Assembly: GCA_937922085.1 (NCBI GenBank)
Contig: CAKZVD010000032.1
Span: 30,526 to 94,525 of the forward strand
Length of the DNA stretch: 64,000 nt
Source of the DNA: an uncultured Tenacibaculum sp.
GTDB lineage: Bacteria; Bacteroidota; Bacteroidia; Flavobacteriales; Flavobacteriaceae
Direction of reading: 5' to 3'
Under the pieces are notes generated by a model. That model made no database searches, was not told the DNA's origin, and saw only the letters and a program-made list of their open reading frames with translations. Below are positions 16,820 through 26,173 of the stretch, piece by piece. Both the position numbers and the translations under genes were made by a program. How positions within the stretch are numbered: the first letter of the stretch is position 1; every line of letters starts with the position of its first letter.

Positions 16820-18301
16820 TTAATATTTTGCGGCCCCAATATTTTTAGAGCTTTTTAAAATGAATTGACGTAAATCTTCATTCGCTTTTTCTAAATCAAC
16901 TTTTCGCAAATACATCATGTGTCCGCTTCTATATCCTTTAAAAGACATTCTGTTTTTTAATTTACCACTAGGATCAATTTTACCCATAGTATATTTTGCT
17001 GCAGAATAGGTAGTTGCTCCATCATAATATCCAGATTGCACTAGAAGGTGTAAGTAAGGATTTTCTGCCATTGCTTTACGAAGGTTTTCTCTTGAATTGT
17101 TATTCGAGAAATCCCACGGATGTACAGGGCCAAACATATTATATTTTACATCAGTTTTAAACTTTAAAACATTTTGCGTATAATAATTAATTGAAGGCGT
17201 AAAAGAATGTAACCAGGAAACCAATTCAGGACTATAATCTGGTCGTGTACCTGTTTCTTTTCTGTCTAATCCTAAATATCTACTATCTAAACGACCAATT
17301 GTTTTTCCTTGATCTCTTAATAACTCTTTCCAAAAATACGAGTTAGGCATCTCTAAATTATGTTGTAAAATAACTTCCTTTTTAATTCCCGAATAAAACG
17401 CCATTTTTTTAGCAACACTATTTTTTTCAGTTTCACTAATATAACCACCTTTTGCTAAAGCGGGTAAAAGTGTGTTAATAGCAAAACTTTCAACTTCGGG
17501 TAATATTTCTAGTAAATCTTTTTGTTGTAGTTGCGTAGGTAATTGTTTGTGATACCATGCAGTAGCAGTAAAATAAGGGAAATTTACAGCATAATCTTCA
17601 GAACCTCCAGTACGAATTACTTTATAATCAGCAGGAGAAACCATAATAACTCCATTTAAATACATCCATTGTCTACTTTGTAATTCGTAAGCTAATTGCA
17701 TTACACGAGTACCTCCATAACTTTCTCCAATAATATATTTTGGTGATTTCCAACGATTATTTCGGGTAACAAACGTATTTAACCAATCTGCTAAATATTT
17801 AGCATCTGCATTTACACCAAAGAAATATTTTTTATCTACTTTTTCATCCTTTTTAATAACAGGTCTTGAATATCCAGTATTTACAGGGTTTACAAAAACG
17901 ATATCTGCAACATCTAATACAGAATACGGATTGTCTTTAATACCGTAAGGTTGAATAGGGTTTCCTTCATCATCTATTTTTAAAACCTTAGGTCCAGTAT
18001 ACGCAACATGCATCCACACAGAAGCAGAACCAGGCCCTCCATTAAAAGACATAATTAATGGTCTTTTTTCGTTGTTAGCAATATCAGTTCTTTGGTAGTA
18101 GGTGTAGTATAAAGTAGCTTTTATATTTCCGTTAGAATCAAAAACAGGTTGCGTACCTGTTTGTGCCTTATAGCTAACTTTTTTCCCTTTTACAGTAATG
18201 GTGTTAGAGGTTACTACGGTAGTGTCTATAGGTACTCTTTTGTCTTGAGAAAATAATAATACTGAAAATAGTAATGAAAGGACAGTAAGTTGTTTTTTCA
18301 T
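16820..18301 (-). CDS. Secreted S10-family serine carboxypeptidase-like peptidase
   Basis: The 493-aa product has a signal peptide (1-18, VLLFSQ). It shows S10 features: the oxyanion and substrate-binding stretch SFNGGPGSASVWMH (~85-98), nucleophile elbow IGESYGGTR (Ser in GESYGG), the catalytic Asp in QSGYYDGATTYSAA and the catalytic His in YRSGHMMYLRK. S10 enzymes remove C-terminal residues, usually at acidic pH in eukaryotes; bacterial members are secreted and less studied. The gene is monocistronic and divergent from the 18543 gene. Confidence 0.9.
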   Translation of the reverse strand: MKKQLTVLSLLFSVLLFSQDKRVPIDTTVVTSNTITVKGKKVSYKAQTGTQPVFDSNGNIKATLYYTYYQRTDIANNEKRPLIMSFNGGPGSASVWMHVAYTGPKVLKIDDEGNPIQPYGIKDNPYSVLDVADIVFVNPVNTGYSRPVIKKDEKVDKKYFFGVNADAKYLADWLNTFVTRNNRWKSPKYIIGESYGGTRVMQLAYELQSRQWMYLNGVIMVSPADYKVIRTGGSEDYAVNFPYFTATAWYHKQLPTQLQQKDLLEILPEVESFAINTLLPALAKGGYISETEKNSVAKKMAFYSGIKKEVILQHNLEMPNSYFWKELLRDQGKTIGRLDSRYLGLDRKETGTRPDYSPELVSWLHSFTPSINYYTQNVLKFKTDVKYNMFGPVHPWDFSNNNSRENLRKAMAENPYLHLLVQSGYYDGATTYSAAKYTMGKIDPSGKLKNRMSFKGYRSGHMMYLRKVDLEKANEDLRQFILKSSKNIGAAKY

Positions 18302-18542
18302 TGTGTTGTTTTAATGAATTATTTGGTTTCGTTAAAGGTATTAAAACTTATGTAGTTATTAAAACGCGTAATTTTTTTTAGAATTTGGTGCGAAGTAGAG
18401 GGTAGGTTTATGCTTTAATTTACCGTTTTAGTAACATTCTACCTTTTTTCGATACTCTTTTTTATTCTCTTTGTTATATAATTACTTACTTAAATTAGTA
18501 ATTCTATAACAGTTAGTATGAACCAAAAAATATAAGAATAGT

Positions 18543-19100
18543 ATGAGTAATACAACAGTAATTAAGTCAGAAAAGAAAATAAAAGAGGAAAAAGAGTTAG
18601 CAAGAATACCAGGATGTAAAATTTCCAGTAAAAATAAGCTGATAAAATTTGGAGTAGGGAAAGGTTCAAATTTTGAAGTGCCTATAGATTTTGGAGTAAA
18701 TTACCCTGGAGTTTTAGCTCCAACAGTACTTTCTTTTTTAAGAGGGGAAGGAGAAAAACAAAATATTTTTATAGAAGGTATCGCTTTTGTAAATAGTGAT
18801 TATGGAGTAGAAAAGGAGCAATTTGAGTTCTACTATAATTTTACGTACAAGTCTTCTGGTGATTATCAGTTGAATATTTACATGACTTTTATTCATAGTG
18901 ATAAGAATAATAAGAAAGGTTTTATTGCGTATCCTTTTTTAATGGAATTTTATAAAGGAGCTATACAGTGTAGTGAAAAACAGTATGTTCCGTTAGAGAA
19001 AATACAAACGGTAGAGCTGTTTGTTGTAAATAGAAATCCTGAAACTTCTAGAGGAACAGTGACAACGATAAAACCGTCTTCAGGTACACCTGGATTTTAA
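18543..19100 (+). CDS. Unknown 185-aa beta-rich protein of the MACPF/two-component island
   Basis: I do not recognise this protein. It has no signal peptide or membrane segment. After a charged N-terminus (~1-25) it is rich in predicted strands and aromatics (FEVPIDFGVNYPGV, FEFYYNFTYKSSGDYQLNIYM), suggesting a beta-sandwich. The C-terminus is Ser/Thr/Pro/Gly-rich. It has its own terminator and lies 80 bases before the histidine kinase gene, in the island that ends with the MACPF-like gene. One guess is a partner or effector of that system, but no sequence feature proves it. Confidence 0.6.
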   Translation: MSNTTVIKSEKKIKEEKELARIPGCKISSKNKLIKFGVGKGSNFEVPIDFGVNYPGVLAPTVLSFLRGEGEKQNIFIEGIAFVNSDYGVEKEQFEFYYNFTYKSSGDYQLNIYMTFIHSDKNNKKGFIAYPFLMEFYKGAIQCSEKQYVPLEKIQTVELFVVNRNPETSRGTVTTIKPSSGTPGF

Positions 19101-19118
19101 ACCAAAAAACTTCATAAA

Positions 19119-19147
19119 AAAAAGTGGTGAACTTTTCACCGCTTTTT
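19119..19147 (+). terminator. Terminator between the 185-aa gene and the histidine kinase
   Basis: An 11-bp stem (19121-19131 with 19135-19145, one T-G pair) with a CTT loop is preceded by As and followed by Ts. Confidence 0.8.
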
Positions 19148-19179
19148 GTATTTTAAAAACCACCAAATAAGTTTTTAAA

Positions 19180-20919
19180 ATGCCTACTATCAAATCTTTT
19201 TTATTATGTTTTTTTTGTCTCACATTGAATTTTGTTTTTTCACAAAAAGAAGAACTTCAAAAATTAGAAAATGTAATCTCTTCAAAAACTAAAAAATTTT
19301 CGAGTGATATAAATTTTCAGAAATCACTTGAGTTATTTAGGGATGAGAAATGGGATTCTACATTGTCTTATATAACTAAAACCCTAGAAAGTAATAAACA
19401 AGTAGATTCAGAACTTCGAAATTATTATTTCTTCCTTAAAGGTTATAGTTTACAAAGAAAGAAAAACAGAAAAGCAGCACAAGAAGTATTTCATAAGATT
19501 AAAAATCCATTTGAATTATCAATTCATGTTCAATCGTATTTAGGAGAGATAGCTTCAGAAGAAAAAGATTTTACAAAAGCATTGACTATTTTACAGAAAG
19601 TTGAAGATGATTGGAATGATACCATTAAAGGAATTAAAATTAGTAATATTAAGCATAATATAGGTTTATGTTATTTACACTTAAAAAAGTTTAAAGAAGC
19701 CGAAAAATATTTAACGAATAGCATTCAATTATACGAGAAAGATAAAGACACAGTTGAGTTGGTTGGAGCTTATGGAGATATTGCCAATCTCTATTACGAG
19801 GAATACAAAGACGATTTAGCCATTCCCTATTTTAAAAAAGCCTATGAACTTTCAAAACATGCAGCTAATTTTACATTAAAAAGTAATACCGCCAAAAATA
19901 TGGCTGTGGTAGAAGAAAATAGAAAAGATTTAACTGCCGCTTTAAAATACAGAAAAGAGTATGAACAGTGGAACGATTCCTTAAATAATCATAACAAAAT
20001 ATGGGAGTTGGCGCAGTTAGAAAAAAAGTTAGCTGTTGAAAAAAAACAAAGTGAAGTAAATGTTTTAAAGGTAGAGAATAAAGCGAAAATTGCGCAACGT
20101 AATGGCTATTTGTATACTGCAATTACTTTATTAGTTTTATTATTTGTAATTACTTTTTATTACAGACAGAATATAAAATCTAAAAAAACGATACTAAATC
20201 AAAAAGAACAATTAGATGAATTAAATGCTACCAAAGACAAATTATTTTCGATAGTAAGTCACGATTTACGTTCTTCAGTAAACACACTAAAACTGAGTAA
20301 CAAAAAAGTAATTAAAAAATTAGAAAAAGAAAACATTAAAGAAGCGCATCAATTACTACAACAAAATACTAATATAGTTGGTAGCGCATATAATTTACTT
20401 GATAATTTATTAAATTGGGCACTACTACAAACAAAACAATCGTATTTTGAGATCAAAGAAATCCACTTATTTTTTACAGTAGAACATGTTGCTTATAATT
20501 ACATACCCTTAATAAAAGAAAAACAACTTCATTTTGAAAACTCAATATCGAAAGCTGTAAAGGTGATGGCAGATCAAGAATCATTAAAAATTATTTTAAG
20601 AAATTTATTAGATAATGCTATTAAATTTTCTGAAGCAAATGGAGAAATAAAAATATATACAGAAAATAACGATTCATTAATTTCAATTATCATAGAAGAT
20701 ACTGGTGTAGGAATAGATAATGAAATTCGAGAAAAACTTGTAAAAAAAAAAATTACATTAGAAGAACGCAAACATAAAGATGTAATAGGTTCAGGGTTAG
20801 GTTTACAATTATGCAAATCGATGATTCAAAAAAATAACGGAACACTTTCTATTGTTAGTGAATTAGGAAAAGGCACAAAAATGATTGTATCTTTACTGAA
20901 ACCTCTTAGTAATGAATAA
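19180..20919 (+). CDS. TPR-domain sensor histidine kinase
   Basis: The 579-aa membrane kinase has a signal peptide (~1-21, FVFSQ), a periplasmic TPR array (~55-270, e.g. HNIGLCYLHLKKFKEAEKYL), one membrane helix (~309-328, YTAITLLVLLFVITFYY), a coiled linker, and a HisKA domain with phospho-acceptor His361 in FSIVSHDLRSSVN. The HATPase domain has its N box in RNLLDNAIKFS, G1 in EDTGVGID and G2 in GSGLGLQLCKS. This architecture is common in Bacteroidota, where it pairs with LytTR regulators. It overlaps the downstream response-regulator gene by 8 bases, so the two are translationally coupled and probably form a cognate pair. Confidence 0.93.
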   Translation: MPTIKSFLLCFFCLTLNFVFSQKEELQKLENVISSKTKKFSSDINFQKSLELFRDEKWDSTLSYITKTLESNKQVDSELRNYYFFLKGYSLQRKKNRKAAQEVFHKIKNPFELSIHVQSYLGEIASEEKDFTKALTILQKVEDDWNDTIKGIKISNIKHNIGLCYLHLKKFKEAEKYLTNSIQLYEKDKDTVELVGAYGDIANLYYEEYKDDLAIPYFKKAYELSKHAANFTLKSNTAKNMAVVEENRKDLTAALKYRKEYEQWNDSLNNHNKIWELAQLEKKLAVEKKQSEVNVLKVENKAKIAQRNGYLYTAITLLVLLFVITFYYRQNIKSKKTILNQKEQLDELNATKDKLFSIVSHDLRSSVNTLKLSNKKVIKKLEKENIKEAHQLLQQNTNIVGSAYNLLDNLLNWALLQTKQSYFEIKEIHLFFTVEHVAYNYIPLIKEKQLHFENSISKAVKVMADQESLKIILRNLLDNAIKFSEANGEIKIYTENNDSLISIIIEDTGVGIDNEIREKLVKKKITLEERKHKDVIGSGLGLQLCKSMIQKNNGTLSIVSELGKGTKMIVSLLKPLSNE

Positions 20920-21661
20920 TGTTAGTATCTTAATTGTAGAAGATAATCCTATAGAAAGTGAGGCACTTGTAGAAGTTTTAGAGAGTCATAATTATACTGT
21001 GGTTGGCATCGCTCAAAATTTTAAGGAGGCATTCACGATGTTTCATAGTAATAAAGATATTGATTTGGTAATTATCGATATTTTTTTAGGAGAACATCCT
21101 GAGGGAATTATGTTTGCTGAAACAATTAATGAACTTCAACAAGCTAAAAAACCTTTTTTATTTTTAACTAGTTCTACAGATAAAGATCTTTTTGAAAGAG
21201 CCAAAGCCACTATGCCATTTAATTATATGGTAAAACCTTTTAATGAATTAGAAATACTATTTTCTATTCATTTAGCAGTAGAAAAGTTTTACGATCAGCC
21301 CGATGTATTTACGAGTGAAAAAGAAGATACTATTGTAACAGAAGAATATTTATATATTCAAAAAGGAAGGTCATTAAAAAAAGTATTAATTTCTGAAATA
21401 ATTTTTATTGAAGTAGAAGGGCGTTATTGTAATATTATTACTCAAAAAGGAAAGTTTGTTATTCTAATTTCATTAACTAAAATATCTCAATTGCTAAATC
21501 CAAAACTATTTGGAAAAGCTAGTAGAAACTTTATTATAAACACGAGTAAGATAGAAGAAATTTATCCGAATGATAATTTAATAATTTTATCGGGCAATCA
21601 CCAAGTTGTTTTAAGCGATAAATATAAAGATATTATTAAAAAGAATATTGTTTTAAAATAG
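20912..21661 (+). CDS. LytTR-family response regulator
   Basis: The 249-aa protein has a receiver domain (1-~120; acidic pocket Glu10/Asp11, phospho-acceptor Asp56 in LVIIDIFLGEH, Lys in YMVKPFNE) and a C-terminal LytTR DNA-binding domain (~150-247; SEIIFIEVEGRYCNIIT, FGKASRNFIINTSKIEEI). It overlaps the kinase gene by 8 bases and lies about 200 bases before the beta-grasp/MACPF pair. Likely targets are the flanking 18543 and 21867 promoters; that is inference from position. Confidence 0.93.
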   Translation: MNNVSILIVEDNPIESEALVEVLESHNYTVVGIAQNFKEAFTMFHSNKDIDLVIIDIFLGEHPEGIMFAETINELQQAKKPFLFLTSSTDKDLFERAKATMPFNYMVKPFNELEILFSIHLAVEKFYDQPDVFTSEKEDTIVTEEYLYIQKGRSLKKVLISEIIFIEVEGRYCNIITQKGKFVILISLTKISQLLNPKLFGKASRNFIINTSKIEEIYPNDNLIILSGNHQVVLSDKYKDIIKKNIVLK

Positions 21662-21866
21662 TCTATTTCTTTAGTTTCAATACCATTTTAATTATACAAT
21701 TAAAATTCATACAAAAGAAACATAATTTTATGTAGTGTTTTTACCACTTCATGTCAAAAAATAAATAAACACATCTTTTTCAAAATAGTTTTACAGTATA
21801 AGTACTCTTAATTTTTTATAAAATTAAGAAGCTTAAACAACTGATTATAAAACTAAATAAGAAAAG

Positions 21867-22994
21867 ATGAACAAGACTTTTTATTTTTACAAGGGAGATA
21901 TAGACTTTACTCCCTTTGAATTTGATGATAATACAACATTAGATCAAATTCGAAACAATTTAATAGCATCAGGATTTATGACTCCCTCTGAAAGCACTGA
22001 TAAATTTCGATTTATTAATTACCAAAATACCAGTTTAAAATATGAAGATATGGTTGTTGGTATTGGAACTGAAAAGTATATTCCTCTAAGAGGTGTTGCA
22101 GGAATTAATGACCAAACTTATCTTACGGATGTTAGCCCAAAAAAGAAAACGGACTTTATAGGTTTTAGTACTGATTGGTGGTTTGATCGATATATGTCGT
22201 GTAGAATGCGATTAAATACAACAGATACTGAGGCAAAAAATGCGAATAAAGGAAAATTTCAACCCTTTATGTTAACCAATGTAAAAACTGCAGATCCAGA
22301 TTTACCTGGACAAAGTTTTGAGAATATAGTGGTATGTGAAAAAGATAGTATAATACAGTTTGATATTGGTTCATGGGCAGCAGCTGGTTATGGTTATACT
22401 ATAAAACCAACTTCAGGGTCGCCAATTAATAGTACACCTCTATATAGAACCTACACAACTTGTCCTAAAGATGGAGGTAATTATGGGAAATCGAGCTTAC
22501 GTTGTTATTTCACAAAAAATGAAAGTCAACATCAAAGTACGATTAAAGTAGTTGCTACTCATACTTTAGATATAGGAGGAAAAGAATTGAATTACATGAA
22601 ATTTTCTATAAGAACATGGAAAGTGACAGAGTACAAATCAGGCGGGAAAGTATATAAATGTAATTTACCACTTCCTGTGCCTTATGAAAAAGAGTTTGTA
22701 GCTAAATCAACAAGTATCGAAACACCTTATACAAAATTGGTGAATGGAGATGAATCTATAATACCAGGTACAACTATAGAACCAGGTACAACGGTACCAA
22801 CAGGAACACAATCTGAACAAAATTTTGGAACAATTTATAATGTAAAAGATAGTCAAAGTCCAGAAAATATTATTGGAGAAGTCATCTTTTATGTTTTTGT
22901 ATTTAAAACTAAAGAAGATGCAGATGCTGTATTTGGAAAGATGAATGATATTGATCCTTCAATCTGGATGGAGGATGAGGATAATAAGGAGTAA
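21867..22994 (+). CDS. Unknown protein with beta-grasp-like N-terminus, partner of the MACPF-like protein
   Basis: The 375-aa product has no signal peptide. Residues ~2-72 (FYFYKGDIDFTPFEFDDN, then TLDQIRNNLIASG) align by eye with the start of the downstream protein and look like a ubiquitin-type beta-grasp domain with the fungal-style TLxxIRxxL helix. Residues ~90-270 are beta-rich with many aromatics, an FDIGSWAAAGYGYTI stretch and several cysteines. A PGTT repeat linker (~296-312) and a short C-terminal domain (GEVIFYVFVFKTKEDADAVFG) follow. The family is unrecognised. It lies 30 bases before the MACPF-like gene, so the products are probably made together. Confidence 0.6.
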   Translation: MNKTFYFYKGDIDFTPFEFDDNTTLDQIRNNLIASGFMTPSESTDKFRFINYQNTSLKYEDMVVGIGTEKYIPLRGVAGINDQTYLTDVSPKKKTDFIGFSTDWWFDRYMSCRMRLNTTDTEAKNANKGKFQPFMLTNVKTADPDLPGQSFENIVVCEKDSIIQFDIGSWAAAGYGYTIKPTSGSPINSTPLYRTYTTCPKDGGNYGKSSLRCYFTKNESQHQSTIKVVATHTLDIGGKELNYMKFSIRTWKVTEYKSGGKVYKCNLPLPVPYEKEFVAKSTSIETPYTKLVNGDESIIPGTTIEPGTTVPTGTQSEQNFGTIYNVKDSQSPENIIGEVIFYVFVFKTKEDADAVFGKMNDIDPSIWMEDEDNKE

Positions 22995-23024
22995 ATAATT
23001 CAATTACATTAAAATTTTAAAGAC

Positions 23025-24305
23025 ATGACAAAAAAAAATATAAATAAAAGCGGAGATGTAAAGTTGGTAGTATTTCAAAAATCTGGTACAGAACCAATAT
23101 CTTTTCCTTTTGATATTACAAGTAAATTAATAGAAGTAAGAAAAGTATTAGAATCTGCAGAGACAGATTATTTTATGAAAAGAGAAGATTATTTTCTAAA
23201 CGAAGAAAGTAAAATTCTAATATCTCAAGAATCACAAATTTCATTAAGTATGTTATTAAATTCTGGTAATGTAGTAACAGTTGGAGTGTTGGAACTTTCA
23301 GATCCACTAGACCCAGAAGACGGAGTACAATATTACATGGATTTAAGTACTACTGAAAAACTTTCGTTGTTTGAAAATGTTCAAATTTTTAACGGATTAA
23401 CTTTTGATCCAGAACAAGGGTTTAGAAAATCATTTAAAAAATTATATTCATGGAAAGAAGGTAAGTTTCCAGATGCATTAATACCAAGAATATTAACTGA
23501 AGTAGAATATAAAGATGCTTATTCTAAAGTGACACACTCATTACAAGAAACAAATACCAATAGTGGCTCTGTATCTTTAGCAGGACCCACAATAGGAGGA
23601 GAAGCAGAGTTTGAGTTTGAACAAAGTAAAAGTCAGTCAAGTAGTGAGGTAACACAGTATATTACAGGGAAATTTTTAGTTAGAAAGGTTGCATTGCAAG
23701 TAGATTTAGATAATTACCAAGCTTCAAATGATTTTAATGAAGCAATTAATAATGCTATACTTGAATATTCAGATAATGATTTTAAAACCTGTAAAGCGGT
23801 AGTTGAGGTATTAAATGAATATGGATATTATATTCCAAAAGAATACAATTTAGGAGGGGCTCTTTTTTCTAGTGATTCAACAACAATTAGAGAATACAGT
23901 GAATCTGAAACAAATAGACAAGAATTTGGAGGTTCTTTTAAAGCAGCTTTTACAAGTATAGGAGGAGGTGCTTCTTATAATAACGCTTCAGGAAGTACTG
24001 AAACAACTACACAAACTGATAAGTTTCAAATAACGTCATTATTACAAATAGGAGGAAGGGCTGGTACTTCTAATGATTATAGTGAATGGGCAAAAACACT
24101 TGATAAAGCTATTTATTGGGGAGTAGCAACGTTTGATGAAATGTTACCTTCTGTTGCTATATTAAGTAATGTAGCAAATATGAATAAAATCATTAGTTTG
24201 TTTGATAAGTATAGCTCGTACCCTGGAATTGTTGAAATACAACCGCATATTAATTTATTAGATTATGCAACGGCTATTCAAAACTTATATAACCCTTGGG
24301 GATAA
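23025..24305 (+). CDS. MACPF-like pore-forming protein with N-terminal beta-grasp domain
   Basis: The 426-aa product has no signal peptide. Residues ~12-90 are the beta-grasp-like region shared with the upstream protein. Residues ~150-425 fit a MACPF fold of the type seen in fungi. The evidence is a central NEYGYYIPKEYNLGGALFSSD (264-284) in place of the Y/W-G-x-H signature, and two Gly/Ser/Thr-rich alternating stretches (~178-210 and ~290-335) where membrane-inserting hairpins would unfold. A Gly-Gly and WAKTLD (355-360) followed by a Trp and Pro375 recall the conserved MACPF end. MACPF proteins oligomerise into large pores. The assignment is by motif, not search; a non-lytic role is possible. 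A terminator follows. Confidence 0.65.
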   Translation: MTKKNINKSGDVKLVVFQKSGTEPISFPFDITSKLIEVRKVLESAETDYFMKREDYFLNEESKILISQESQISLSMLLNSGNVVTVGVLELSDPLDPEDGVQYYMDLSTTEKLSLFENVQIFNGLTFDPEQGFRKSFKKLYSWKEGKFPDALIPRILTEVEYKDAYSKVTHSLQETNTNSGSVSLAGPTIGGEAEFEFEQSKSQSSSEVTQYITGKFLVRKVALQVDLDNYQASNDFNEAINNAILEYSDNDFKTCKAVVEVLNEYGYYIPKEYNLGGALFSSDSTTIREYSESETNRQEFGGSFKAAFTSIGGGASYNNASGSTETTTQTDKFQITSLLQIGGRAGTSNDYSEWAKTLDKAIYWGVATFDEMLPSVAILSNVANMNKIISLFDKYSSYPGIVEIQPHINLLDYATAIQNLYNPWG

Positions 24306-24320
24306 TATTTTTTAAATTGA

Positions 24321-24358
24321 GAAAAGGGTAAAGCTATTTGCCTTTTTCTTAGTTTTTT
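24321..24358 (+). terminator. Terminator of the beta-grasp/MACPF unit
   Basis: A 12-bp stem (24321-24332 with 24337-24348, two G-T pairs) with a GCTA loop is followed by a T-rich stretch, 16 bases after the MACPF-like stop. Confidence 0.75.
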
Positions 24359-24496
24359 AATTAAGATTTAATGTAGTAAAATGACTATAACGTTCTTCAT
24401 AATTACTAGCTCTTTATTATGAATAAAATAGTGATGACATTACTCATATTTTAAGAAAATACAAGTATTATAAATAGTAATAAAATGATTGCTTTT

Positions 24497-25210
24497 TTAA
24501 TTAAATAGATAAGCTTGAATTGTACCAGCTAGAATAATAATTAAAAATAGTAATATAATAAACAATATAAGAGCGGCAAAAGACATCAAAAATGATTCTA
24601 TTTTATTTTTTTCATTTTTGAAAACTCTATAAAGTAACCATAACAAACTTAAATAAAGAAAAGGATCAAAAATTAAAGGGAATCTAAAAATGAGATAACT
24701 AAAAATACCTATAAAAGTAGATTGAGCTAATACAAAAGAACTGATTGTTATATGTTCTAAATAATTGAATTTTCGAAAAAAAAGTTTAGTAACTAAACCT
24801 AACGGGAAAATTAAAAGTATCCAAAAATATTTTAAATAAGACTTAACAAAATAACCACCAGCATAAGAAATTTTATATATAATAGAATTAGGATTGGTAA
24901 AGGAGCTTTTGCTTACTACTGGAATTTTAAAAAAAGAATTTATAACTAAATAAAAAGTAACAATTAAAATTAAAAAGGAGATAGGATTAAAAATTTGTTT
25001 TCTTTTACCTAATATATATTCTTCGATAATTTTTTTAGGTTTAAAGAATAAGTTTTTAAGATTAAAAAGAAACCCTTTATCCATATTTGTAATTGTAAAA
25101 AAGGCACCTTGGATTAATGAGGTTAAAGTAATTTGTTTAACATTATTTTTTTCTCCACAATTTGGACAAAACTTTTCATCATGATTATTTTTACAAGAAA
25201 TACAAATCAT
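24497..25210 (-). CDS. DUF3667 zinc-ribbon membrane protein
   Basis: The 237-aa product begins with a zinc ribbon (MICISCKNNHDEKFCPNCGEK; CxxC...CxxC) and continues with the DUF3667 pattern: ITLTSLIQGAFFTITNMDKGF, FKPKKIIEEYILGKRKQIFNPISFLIL. About five hydrophobic segments follow. The family is widespread in Flavobacteria; function is unknown. The start lies 11 bases downstream of the ABC ATPase stop, so both are probably in one operon. Confidence 0.85.
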   Translation of the reverse strand: MICISCKNNHDEKFCPNCGEKNNVKQITLTSLIQGAFFTITNMDKGFLFNLKNLFFKPKKIIEEYILGKRKQIFNPISFLILIVTFYLVINSFFKIPVVSKSSFTNPNSIIYKISYAGGYFVKSYLKYFWILLIFPLGLVTKLFFRKFNYLEHITISSFVLAQSTFIGIFSYLIFRFPLIFDPFLYLSLLWLLYRVFKNEKNKIESFLMSFAALILFIILLFLIIILAGTIQAYLFN

Positions 25211-25221
25211 AGATAAATCAA

Positions 25222-25881
25222 TTATACAATAACACCATCTTTCATTACCAAAGTTCTATCTGCCATTTCTGCAAGTTCTTTATTATGCGTTACTAGGACG
25301 AAAGTTTGACCAAATTCGTCACGAAGTTTAAAGAACAATTCATGTAGATTTTTAGCAGCAGTAGAATCTAAATTACCAGAAGGTTCATCTGCAAATATTA
25401 CAGAAGGATCATTTATTAAGGCTCTAGCTACAGCAACTCGTTGTTGCTCTCCTCCAGAAAGTTGATTTGGTTTATGATCAATTCTATGAGACAAACCCAA
25501 GAAATCTAATAATTTTTTGGCTTTAGCCTCTGTTTCATTTTTTCCTTTTCTTCCTATATATGCAGGTATACAAACATTTTCTAAAGCTGTAAATTCTGGT
25601 AATAATTGATGGAATTGAAAAATAAAACCAATATGTTGATTGCGAAAAGAAGAAATCTCTTTATCGGATAAATTTTTTATAGAATTAGAATTAATATTCA
25701 ATTCATAATTTATGTCTTTTTGAGGTTTATCCAACGTTCCTAAAATTTGTAATAAAGTTGTTTTTCCAGCCCCAGACGGACCAACAATAGCAACTATTTC
25801 TCCTTTTTTAATATGAAGATTTACTCCTTTTAATATTTCAACGTCTCCGTAATATTTATGTATATTTTTACCTACAATCAT
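25222..25881 (-). CDS. ABC transporter ATP-binding protein, LolD/MacB-like
   Basis: The 219-aa ATPase has Walker [13 protein letters not shown] (~34-45), Q-loop [18 protein letters not shown], signature [15 protein letters not shown], Walker [14 protein letters not shown] and H-loop [10 protein letters not shown]. The DEPSGNLD signature and short length place it in the LolD/MacB/FtsE-type group, which powers lipoprotein release or export together with an integral-membrane partner. That partner is not adjacent here. It is transcribed ahead of the DUF3667 gene. Confidence 0.9.
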   Translation of the reverse strand: MIVGKNIHKYYGDVEILKGVNLHIKKGEIVAIVGPSGAGKTTLLQILGTLDKPQKDINYELNINSNSIKNLSDKEISSFRNQHIGFIFQFHQLLPEFTALENVCIPAYIGRKGKNETEAKAKKLLDFLGLSHRIDHKPNQLSGGEQQRVAVARALINDPSVIFADEPSGNLDSTAAKNLHELFFKLRDEFGQTFVLVTHNKELAEMADRTLVMKDGVIV

Positions 25882-25916
25882 ATTATAATTTCAATATGGC
25901 TAATGTAGAAAAAAGA

Positions 25917-25944
25917 AATCAGATTAGATTATTCTAATCTGATT
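25917..25944. promoter_or_regulatory. 12-bp perfect inverted repeat upstream of the ABC ATPase gene
   Basis: AATCAGATTAGA (25917-25928) and TCTAATCTGATT (25933-25944) flank TTAT. The element lies in the divergent region between the ABC ATPase and FN3 genes, so it is not placed to terminate either. It could be an operator or a relic terminator. Confidence 0.45.
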
Positions 25945-26143
25945 CTTAATCTTTATTGAAAATAAAAAGCATATATATTTAATATTAAGCTTTTATAATT
26001 ATCATTAACTTTTTAAGTTAAAGTCTTGGCAGTAAGTTTTTTATAGTCTTAATTTCATGAATTAGTTATGAGTGGTTTAAATATTGAATAAGAATTTATT
26101 ATTTCAGCTTGTTTGTTTTTAATAAGTTATCTAATTTTTTAAT

Positions 26144-26151
26144 TAGATTTG
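26144..26151 (+). promoter_or_regulatory. Putative promoter of the FN3 lipoprotein, -7 element
   Basis: TAGATTTG matches TAnnTTTG and ends 22 bases before the start codon; the nearest upstream TTG is 28 bases away, longer than ideal. Confidence 0.5.
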
Positions 26152-26173
26152 CACCACAAAAATTTTAATTATT

